From Euwallacea fornicatus (taxonomy: Eukaryota; Arthropoda; Insecta; Coleoptera; Curculionidae), in NCBI RefSeq assembly GCF_040115645.1, contig NC_089543.1:6634001-6698000 (forward strand): 64,000 nt of DNA, given 5' to 3'. Shown here one piece after another: positions 50,409 to 59,200 of the stretch (positions are counted from its first letter, which is position 1; each line of letters opens with the position of its first letter). The notes beneath the pieces were generated by a model. It was given only the letters and a program-made list of their open reading frames with translations. It did no database searches and was not told where the DNA came from. The position numbers and the translations under genes were made by a program.

Positions 50409-53400
50409 GTAAATATCGTTCATTGGGTTTTTTCGGGTCACCTCGAAAGTAGAGTGGGTGGTGTGGGCAATCGAGGGATACCTCAGAAAACCGCATTTAC
50501 TCGTCGCGTGACGTACCGTCATGGAGATGTTTCGGGGGGCGACGGTGGTCCGCGCAACGATGGAAAAGGGCCGCGATCAAAAACGCGCCAAAGGCACACG
50601 GGACGCGACCCAGAACAGCGTAACGTCCCGTCCGCGGACGGCGACGCCTTTAACGTTCTGCCGTCCGAAAAATTTCCAAACGTCCAACACACGCCGTGTG
50701 TGAGACAAAATGCGAAACTTTGCCCCCCCCCCGTGTATGTCAAAAATGGTGCGTTTCTGACCGCAGATCTCTTAACGTTCTTTTGCTGCTTCGAAGAACG
50801 GTACCGTCCCCTGAAACATCTCCGCGGCGGTACGTTACACCCTGTACAGCGTCCCTTTCGCTTTAGACCATAGTAGAGAAATTTCCGGCCACTGCAATCC
50901 AAGATCCCACAGCGTTCATGAGTACCGAACCGATGGACATGTATAACAACATTCTGGTGTTCATAATAACGGATCAGTCCTCGCATCCACCAGAAATGCA
51001 GATGCACATATTTCAGGTAGGTACCACCTACAACGTTACTCATTACCCGCGTGCAATTACTCCTTTTCGATTGCGATAGCGTGAATCACGCTGTTTCGTA
51101 TTCCTTACAAGTACCTGGTTATTGTCGTAGTGCCAAAGCATATCCGCCCAGGACTTGGTCGAAGATTTGAAAATGCTCAGGCTGGGGAAAACCCCTAACA
51201 GAAGCCGTCCGAGTAGCATCCCACCCCCGACGCACAAATCCCCGCAACCCATAGTAAACCCGTCCCGGGATCACAACAGGGACTACTTCAATCAAAGGTC
51301 CGACTCGGAATTAACCGAGATCAATGATGACGCTAGTTCCACTACTAGTGAAAAGTACGAAAGAGACGTGACGATCCTCAATCACTGCTTTGACGACATT
51401 GAGAAGTTCATCGCGAGACTGCAACACTCGGCTGCCGCTCATAAGGAGTTGGAGAGCAAGAGGAGGAATCGCAGGAACAGGAGGCGCGATATGGGCGACG
51501 GGATGTTGACCATGAGGGCCAAGCCGCCTCCGGAGAAGGAGTTCATAGATATTTTCCAAAAGTTCAAGTTGTCCTTCAACCTATTGGCAAAGTTGAAGGC
51601 TCATATACATGACCCCAACGCCCCCGAATTAGTCCACTTTCTCTTCACTCCCCTGGCATTGATCGTGGAATCAGCCCACGACTACTACTTCGACCAACAC
51701 ATTCCGCAGAACGTTGTGGCTCCACTGTTGACACGTGACGCCATAACTTTACTGATGAATTGCGTCACGAGCAAGGAGACCGAGCTGTGGCACTCGTTGG
51801 GCAATGAGTGGCAGGTACCAAAGGAACAGTATCGAGGTCACGTGCCATCTTATCATCCAGTGTTCATGGACGGCTGGTCCCCGGAGTATCCAGTCGACGA
51901 GCCGGACATTGGGGACAAGAGCTACGTTCCGGAAGATGACGACTCCGATAGCAATTTCATACCTCCCATCGGAGAGAGCACGGCCAAGAGTGATATTTCC
52001 TTGGACTCGATAGAGATCAAGGAGGACAAAGGGTTCGGAATCGGACAAGAGAGGTTTTTGGAGGACCTTCAAAACAAGAATGCTAATATTGTCCAAGTCA
52101 CGTATCCGAGGACTGCCAACAACGACAAAGAGTTGACCGTGGTGAGGGGAGAATTCTTGGAGGTGAGCCCTTTACGAGCTGGCTCGTTAACCAGCACGGC
52201 AATAACGCTGGTTTAGATTTTAGATAGCAGTAGGAAATGGTGGAAGGCCAGAAACAGCAAAGGACAAGTGGCCCACGTACCGAACACCATAGTAACACAG
52301 TACCACTCGAGCAAGTTCAGCCCTCAGCTGCGGGCACCAATTCACAGAGAAGTAAACGAACCGCACAAGCGTGCGGGGTGTCAGTTGGTGGCGCTCCCCG
52401 CGACCATCTAGGTTGCCACCAGAGATACGGGGTGGCCGAAATTTCGCATCCTGGAGGGCACCGAGATCTCCGCGGTGGGGCCGCGGAAACGGACACCCTG
52501 CACGCTGTGCGTCATATTTATGCGAGAAATTTCAGGAGTCTCCCCCGAATTCGCGATATCCAGGCCAAAGCTCCAACGATGATTACAGGATTCAGACCAA
52601 GCCGGCGGAGTCCATAAGAAACGAGAGGACCGGTAAGAAAGGGGAATTCCGATATTTTTGAATTCGAGACTTGCTGTGTTGTGTCGATGTCCTCAACAAT
52701 CTTATGTCCGTCTGCGTTTACGTTTTTAGTTATCTAGGATTAGGGGAGACTTAACCAAATATGTTTTTAACCACAGGTAATCTTTGTTTGATGTATTTTG
52801 TATTCTTGTCAGCTGTGTCTGCCGTCGTCGATGTGTATTTGTGCCTTCTTGCATATAGAGCTCACACACAGGGAGTACAAAAAGCATTCGTACACCGTCA
52901 ATACACGAAAACAACCAAAAAAAAAAAATCTAATTTTCACTCACTTGAAGGTTTTGATCTCCGGATTAACGGTCCATTTCTAGCGAGCTCTGCGTGATAA
53001 ACAATTTAACTGCAGTACGCACCACGTCAACGTACCTGGAAAAGTGTCCGGACTTGGCCTTGATGAGCGCGCTCCGCGGCAAAGTAACTATAAAACAACT
53101 CGTGCGTTAATCGCGCGTGGAGAAAACCGGGAGAGACCCCCCGGCAATTCGTACGGTTTGGGGTTTCTGGGAGATGTTATGAAACTTCGTTTTATTCACG
53201 AATTTATGGGCAGATTTGTGTGCCGAGTTATTTTAAGTGAAAATGTAGAGCGGAGGGCCTTTAACTTAAAAATTCACGACGCTTAGCGGTTCCAACGAGA
53301 CAACGAACGGCTATCACATCTCCACTTATCAAAGTGGCCTCCACACCTCCCGGACCTCGGTCGTATTGACCGCTCGAGGTCGCGCTTTAGAAACAAATTA

Positions 53401-54929
53401 GAAACCGCGATGTAACGAGCAAATATGCTTTGAGAAGAGTTCTTCCAGGAATGGTCCTTAATTTCTCAAGAGGTCATTGAAAATTTGTGCTCTTCAATGC
53501 CGCGCCGGTTGCAGAGCGTTTACGGGTTCCAATGCGAACCCAACAAACTCTCGATTGATGCATTCTTGTTTGTTTTTCGATTGCGCCTCTCCTATGGCAC
53601 TAGGTGTACGAATACCTTTTGCACCTACCTGTATAAATAACAGTCCGAACAAATTTTATTCTTGTTAAAAATCGATTTTTTTTCTGTGTTTACATTTATT
53701 CGTATTAGGGGAATATAGTTAGGAATATTGATGTTTGATGCAGGTCTGGCGAAGACTCGGTACCACCCTACATATAATAATCTAATAATTTCTTAAGGTC
53801 GTATTGTATATAAAGCACATGCAATATGATGTGGATATAATTTTAGTGTTCAACGAGCATTCCACGTAGATTTATAATTTGGACCACCAGTAAGTTGTAT
53901 ACAAAACAATAAAGTACATTTTTAATTTAAAACGTTCCCGTCTGTGAGTTTTAATGATCATAAGTAGCTATTTCAGGTCTAAATGTGCATGGGAGGATCG
54001 CTTTATTGTTGTGGTGCTAGTAGACATTAAAAAAAAAACAGTTGTGCGTTAAAGTGATTCTAATGCGTTTTACATTCGTACGTAATTCTTCGCGAAAAAA
54101 ATGGCATCTCCCAAACCGTAAGAGGTACGGGGTCAGTGTGCTCAATCGAGTCAGGTGCAAAATTCGCAGCTTGAAGCCATCCTTATCATCAAGCGATCGT
54201 GTCTGTTGTTTGTCCACGTTCCCGTCCAACTGTTGCAGCAGTACTTGCACAACTGAGCCCTCCTTAAGTTAAATAATACAGCGACGATCACGTTTTAGAA
54301 ACGCCGCCACCGCCGCCACCTGACGAACCTCCAGTCCCCATTCCTCCCCCTCCCCCTCCAGCTGGATCATTACCTCCTCCTCCGCCCCCACCAGCAGCAG
54401 ATCCTCCAAAGTCTGAATTAAAGAGGACCATCTCTCGGCAGTCCATGGCTTCAGACATCACTGATGCCATGCACGTGGAACTGCACAGCGTCCTAACGTT
54501 AATGAGGCTGAAAGAAAAACAAAGACCACCCCTCGACATCAAATCTACCCCGGAGACTTACATAAACCAGAAGAGTAACCCGAAAGAAGTACAGGACTGG
54601 TTGAAAGCTAAAGATTTCGATGAGGCGACGTGCAGTAAGTTCAAGGGGGTGTCGGGTTACCAACTTCTGGGCATGGAAAAGCCGGAATTGGAGAAGGCTT
54701 GTGGAGACAAAATCGGCAGTCGACTTTATTCATTTTTACTTGTACAGAAGTCTGTTAGCGGGGTAATAATTTACGAAATTGACATTTTCCGTGGGGTCGT
54801 TATTTCACGAATTATTTGTGGTTTTAGTTCAAAACGTACCGAAGCTCGGAGTTGCAGAAACTATTAGCAAAGCAGAGGCAGAAGATAGAAAATAAACCAG
54901 AGATTGAGAAATTGGATGACCCCAATTGA
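50154..54929 (+). CDS. aru: Eps8 (EGFR kinase substrate 8 homologue; Drosophila arouser), complete seven-exon coding region
   Basis: Eps8 is an adaptor that links receptor signalling to Rac and actin capping and bundling at cell protrusions. Exons 50154-50408, 50867-51016, 51131-52162, 52217-52351, 52536-52632, 54299-54762 and 54828-54929 join in phase to give 744 residues. A PTB domain (about 27-145) begins HIIEHLATF and ends MQMHIFQ. A central helical region includes DDIEKFIARLQHSAA and FHLLAKLK-like FNLLAKLKAHI. An SH3 domain (about 455-508) contains VTYPRTANNDKELTVVRGE and RKWWKARNSKGQVAHVPN. Proline runs (558-600) and a SAM-like actin-binding effector domain (about 646-709, with EVQDWLKAKDF and GYQLLGMEKPEL) follow. 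The basic tail ends with KLDDPN. Family identity is certain; the exon 4 boundary is not. Confidence 0.93.
50498..50846. mobile_element. Foldback MITE filling Eps8 intron 1
   Basis: The inner arms GTACCGTCATGGAGATGTTTC (from 50513; one base over here is part of the same run) and, read in reverse from 50833, GTACCGCCGCGGAGATGTTT are nearly identical. Outside the right arm the element ends in the TACACCCTGTA type terminus at 50846. The left terminus is diverged. The element makes up about 350 of the 458 bases of intron 50409-50866 and stops 20 bases before the acceptor AG. No coding capacity. Confidence 0.65.
50867..51016 (+). CDS. aru: Eps8 coding exon 2
   Basis: Residues 86-135, second half of the PTB domain (EKFPATAIQDPTAF and NNILVFIITD). 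The acceptor is GCTTTAG with a short pyrimidine tract; the donor is CAG|GTAGGT, phase 0. A nearer AG (ACCATAG) would introduce a stop, so the upstream AG is chosen. Confidence 0.87.
51131..52162 (+). CDS. aru: Eps8 coding exon 3
   Basis: Residues 136-479: end of the PTB, Ser/Pro linker, the conserved helical segment (YERDVTILNHCFDDIEKFIA) and RAKPPPEKEFIDIFQKFKLS. Also FTPLALIVESA, WEP-like DGWSPEY, an acidic region, and the first half of the SH3 ending GEFLE. The donor is GAG|GTGAGC, phase 0. Confidence 0.95.
52217..52351 (+). CDS. aru: Eps8 coding exon 4 (3' end uncertain)
   Basis: Residues 480-524, second half of the SH3 domain (RKWWKARNSKGQVAHVPN) and SSKFSPQLRAPIHRE. The model uses donor GAA|GTAAAC at 52352, which keeps phase 0. 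The frame stays open to a TAG at 52409-52411. A weaker phase-0 donor (TTG|GTGGCG, near 52386) is an alternative. Confidence 0.8.
52371..52503. mobile_element. 133-bp MITE inside Eps8 intron 4
   Basis: Terminal inverted repeats are GTGCGGGGTGTC (52371-52382) and, in reverse from 52503, GTGCAGGGTGTC, an 11 of 12 match. The element occupies most of the 184-bp intron and starts 19 bases after the modelled donor. Confidence 0.6.
52536..52632 (+). CDS. aru: Eps8 coding exon 5
   Basis: Residues 525-557, linker ESPPNSRYPGQSSNDDYRIQ then TKPAESIRNERT. The acceptor is AATTTCAG; the donor ACCG|GTAAGA is in phase 1, which joins exon 6 exactly. Confidence 0.8.
52633..54298. other. Eps8 intron 5
   Basis: A 1.7-kb intron holding a Tc1 fossil (53044-53545). 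The rest is AT-rich with no exon recognised; the phases of exons 5 and 6 join directly. Confidence 0.7.
53044..53545 (+). pseudogene. Tc1-like transposase, decayed C-terminal half
   Basis: Pieces in order are FIHEFMGRFVCRVILSENVE, RFQRDNERLSHLHLSKWPPH then LPDLGRID, and EEFFQEWSLISQEVIENLCS then SMPRRLQSVYGFQ. The last is the typical Tc1 C-terminus (isoleucine-x-QEVIDNLIDSMPRRVQAVI). Stops separate the pieces. It belongs to a different subgroup from the 29.2-kb copy. Confidence 0.75.
54299..54762 (+). CDS. aru: Eps8 coding exon 6
   Basis: Residues 557-711: polyproline region (TPPPPPPDEPPVPIPPPPPP), the KRTISRQSM segment, then the SAM-like effector domain (NPKEVQDWLKAKDF to LYSFLLVQKSVSG). 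The acceptor is CGTTTTAG; the donor is GGG|GTAATA, phase 0. Confidence 0.92.
54828..54929 (+). CDS. aru: Eps8 coding exon 7 (terminal)
   Basis: Residues 712-744, basic amphipathic tail (FKTYRSSELQKLLAKQRQKI) and TGA stop. The equivalent C-terminal helix (SSELQEIMRRRQEKI in mammals) supports the assignment. Confidence 0.9.
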   Translation, partial: FKTYRSSELQKLLAKQRQKIENKPEIEKLDDPN

Positions 54930-55440
54930 CGTGCTAAAATATCGTATTATAATATCAACTTTAAATACATGTCAGTATGTGTAATATCTTCTTGAACTTA
55001 ATTTTATTTATGCAAAATGATAATTATAATTGTGATTATTACTTAAGGTTACGAAATAGGATTGTTAACTTTCTAGGTACCCACTGAGATATTTGAAGCA
55101 TCCCTTGTATTTTATCGGAATGATTTATATTCGTATGTAAATTGTAAGTGCTATTTATATGTATTTTATGGATAAATCAGCATTTAATTCTCAAGACACA
55201 GATATGAATTTCATTTAAATTCCTGCCTCCCAAGCGACATACCCCGTAAATATCGAAATAAGTATCGGTGCAGATATTCCAACGTAGTGAGATCGTGAAT
55301 TACACACGATTTTTTAATTCTGACCTTGCCAATTTGGCGAATTTGCAATCAGTTTTTTTTTTTTGACAATTCGATAACCGACGAACCGTACCGGGACGGT
55401 ACGATCCCATCGTTTTTTTCCCTTCATAGTTGGAAACGAA

Positions 55441-55446
55441 AATAAA
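55441..55446 (+). terminator. Candidate Eps8 poly(A) signal AATAAA
   Basis: First canonical AATAAA after the Eps8 stop, implying a 3' UTR of roughly 0.5 kb. Another AATAAA at about 55588 is an alternative. No transcript evidence. Confidence 0.4.
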
Positions 55447-55466
55447 ACACCGATTTCATTAACTAT

Positions 55467-55472
55467 TTTATT
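55467..55472 (-). terminator. Candidate AHCY-like gene poly(A) signal AATAAA
   Basis: TTTATT on the plus strand is the first AATAAA I find after the stop at 56230 in transcript direction, implying a 3' UTR of about 0.76 kb. Confidence 0.4.
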
Positions 55473-56229
55473 ACAATATATTTGATTTTTCCAATAATAT
55501 CTTAATCCACATAATAATGAGGCCGGTGACAAATTTATATGCAGTTATCCGTAAATCTTCAACGTACGCAATTACACACATTCAAAAAATAAAATCATAA
55601 AAAATGATAATTTGCTCTACAATTGACCTCGTTTTTACTTATTTCCTCTTTAAAACTACGATAATTTTAGAATGTCATTCATTAAGGCGGTAGCCATTGA
55701 AACACATCAAATGCATAAATCTCTTGAACGCTAGACGACACATTTAATTTTTAAGTGTCAATGGTTGCCTCCGTCAACAGAATCACGCATTCAACGAAAA
55801 CATTACGAACACTAAAAACATCTACATTTATCAATAGATGTGTTACATTTTGAAAAAATGGCCGAATCACTTCTCTTGCATTCTTGCTAAGAAATAGTGA
55901 CGGAAACATCGATATAAATCGCTTTGTTGAAAAAGCTTACATGTTTCGGTAGTAATAGCTCTATGCATCTAAATCAGTGGCCGTTTAATAATTATCTCAC
56001 CTGATAAGTATATGTGAAACGCACAAAACTATAGCTAAACTGTTGGACGTATTTGGCATTGAACCAAATGGATTTCTCGTCGAGTTAAACGTGTGGAAAT
56101 AAAACCAAAACCTGCATCGAGACGTACGTCACAGCAAATCAACAACCCACGGAAACAATTAACTAAATCGTTTGACGAAGGGGGCTAAATAAAATGCAGC
56201 TGACTATGATATATGCTCCGCTGGACTTT

Positions 56230-56236
56230 TTAATAC
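56230..56236 (-). CDS. AhcyL1: AhcyL1 coding exon 11 (one residue and stop)
   Basis: The acceptor TATTTTCAG at 56239-56237 is followed by G TAT TAA. This completes Arg and adds Tyr and the stop, restoring the family's terminal YYRY. The exact match to the conserved C-terminus makes this exon credible despite its size. Confidence 0.85.
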
Positions 56237-59200
56237 CTGAAAATACAAAATAATATTATTCGGTGCTTAATGCGTCAAGATCATTCTTAAACACGTTAAG
56301 TCCTACTAATATGGTATGCACAATAACAAAACCAAAATTAAGTAACAATTAGGTACAGCGTTTAAGTCCTGGACTCTAATGAGCCGCATTAACCGAACCG
56401 CTGTCAAATCGTGATCAACACACGAAATTTACCTATAATAATTGGGTTTAAATGGGCCAGCCTTGTTCAATCCCATATATTTTGCCTGTTCATCAGTTAA
56501 TTCCGTTAAATGGGCATCAAACGTAGGAAGATGTAAACTAGCCACGTATTCATCTACAAAATAAAAAAGACCATAAACGTAGTACTACATCTGGTTGTGA
56601 TGAGTTTTCAGGCTATACATATAAGTAATGTAATTGCATGTGTTTACGACATACCCATTTTCTTAGGTAGTAAATAAACATCAGATTTATACCGTCCCGG
56701 AGGGGCATTAAAAAGTTCTATTAAGGCTAAGGCTTGCGTAGCGGAGGTAATTGAAACCACGAATGACGGTAAACTAGAGCAGCTCAAATTCACTAATCTG
56801 CCTTCTGCTAATAAGATGATCCGTTTACCGTCTGGCCATATTACGTGGTCAACTTGAGATCTCACTTTTTCCCACGTCAAATCGGGGGTTCTAAGGCTGT
56901 TCTACAAAACGTTATTTGTTTAAAATTACTTTTCCCTTTAAGGAACGGACGACGGATGGAAACGAAATATGTACTGAAGACCGAAAAGGTTTTGATGCAC
57001 TTACAATATCGATTTCGGTATTTGAATGGCCCATGTTACAAACAATGCAACCGTTTTTCATTTTGTCCATGTGTTCTCTGGTCACCACATTTTTATTGCC
57101 GGTCGCGGATATGACAATATCCACGTTACGAATTACTTCATTTATCTTGATAACTCGGAATCCATCCATGCTATAAAAGTCACAATGTTAATAGGTATTT
57201 TACATTAACTATGCAAAACGGAAACTGACTTAATTTACATGCTTGAAAATCCAATTTTAGATATCACTAGCGATTTCTTATCTCCCGCGAGTTTTATATG
57301 AACTCATACATACAAATTAAGGAGCTCCACAGGTCATCACTCACAGCCAATTAACTAACTTACCAAGCTTGCAAAGCGCAGATAGGGTCAATTTCTGTAA
57401 CGTAAACAACACAACCGAACCCCTTCAGCGCCTGACTGCACCCCTTTCCAACCTCTCCATATCCACAAATAATAACCTGCTTTCCACCAAACATTACATC
57501 AGTCGATCGCTTTAAGCTATCAATTATAGATTCTCGACAACTGTACAAATTGTCATATTTTGTTTTAGTTACAGAGTCGTTAACGTTCATGGCAGGCACA
57601 GTCAATTTGCCGCCTTTCGAAAGTTGGTAAAGGCGGTGAACGCCTGTCACACTTTCTTCTACTATACCTAGGAAATATAACACATGATTATTTAAAATAT
57701 GATTATAGAACCTGTGACGTGATGCCATTCTATGTGGATATTGCGCTTGCAGGGATGATAATTACCTTTAATCATCTTAAACATAACAGGGTACTTTTTC
57801 AACATGAGGTGGGTAGCATCTCCACCATCGTCTAGTATCATGTTGGGTTGCCAATTTTCCGCATTAACGCATTTATCGATACACCACCAGAAATCTTCCT
57901 CTGTCTCGCCGCGCCAGGCGAACATAGAAAAACCTGCTTCAGCTAGAGCAGCAGCCACTTCATTCTTTAAATGTAAAATTCGTAATAGTAGATACAAGGT
58001 GGCCATTAACTATCTCGTTGTATCCGTAGCTATTTTGTTAAAAAACGGTTAGAGTAAGGTTTAGGGCTTACCTGAGTAGAATATATATTGCAAGCGGCCC
58101 AACGCAAATTTGCACCCAAAGCTGCTAAGGTTTCTATTAGAACCGCTGTTTGCGCGTTGATGTGGGTACAACCAACGATTTTAGCATTCTTTAAGGGTTT
58201 ATCATCAGCTGCTCTTTTTCTTAGTGCCATAATACCGGGCATTTCTGAATGTAGGACACGTTTAAATTACTCATGGGAAGTTGATAAGAACGTGCAAGAG
58301 GGAAAATGTGAGAGAAAGGTTCATACATTAAAGGAACATTTTATTTATCTTTCATAAAGGAGTTATTTTGATAAATACCTTGCTCTGCGATTTCTATTTC
58401 ACGCCGTCCAAAGGCATGTTGTGTGATATTCCGGACGCAAAAATCCGAATTTCCCGACGAGTTAGTTTGAACCTTTTCCCTGGGAGAAACATTGTCATCA
58501 TCGCTGGAACTACCTGTGTAAGAGGCTAAGAAAATTATTTTTTAAAACGAAATATTTAACGAGTGTGAGTTGGATTTATATACATATATAAATTGTCCCA
58601 TGCTAATGCAATAAATTACAGACATTGAAGTACATAATATTGACTGAAGAATGATTAGGAAAGGAGCATCAGAAGCTTTACCTTCGGGTCAAAGAGAACA
58701 TTGAAAGCACAAGCTCTCTGTGGTGAACATGTGCTGAAACTTAAGTTTTTTCGTGGCGTCATCCCTAATATAGGTAGTCAACATTACGTTTCCTCCTGAT
58801 AATTACATAAGCGGCTATCGTCGGATATTTCACACTATCGATAAACTCGGAACGTTCAGATAGCTACGTTTACTAATTATTTATGAGGATTTTTAGTGAT
58901 ATTTAGATAATCGAAAATTCTACGCAAACTTCACAATAAAGATCTATTCACCCACATTCAATAATCTAAAAGATTAGTTCGGTTTATATTCAGCGTATAT
59001 AGTCTACCCAATTAGTCCCTCTCACAAGAAAAAGGAACTAAATAATTGTCAGAAAACAACACTTTACTGCTACTCTATGACTTACATGAAAATACGGGGT
59101 GTTCCATAAAAAAATTGTTTACTTTGAAGGCCACCCTGTATATTCAACATTATTAGTATGTACTTATTCAAGGAACACTTGCTGATGACTTTACAAAGCC

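Larger units (their letters stand above)
54930..56229. other. Convergent 3' region of Eps8 and the AHCY-like gene
   Basis: AT-rich DNA containing both 3' UTRs. Candidate poly(A) signals for the two strands lie within about 30 bases of each other near 55.44-55.47 kb. A short GC-containing patch (55370-55420, with ACCGTACCGGGACGGTACGA) looks like a repeat remnant. Confidence 0.6.

Noticed and set aside
56845..57208. Plus-strand open frames antisense to AhcyL1 exons 8-9
   Set aside because: They mirror the AHCY-like coding exons and have no features of their own.
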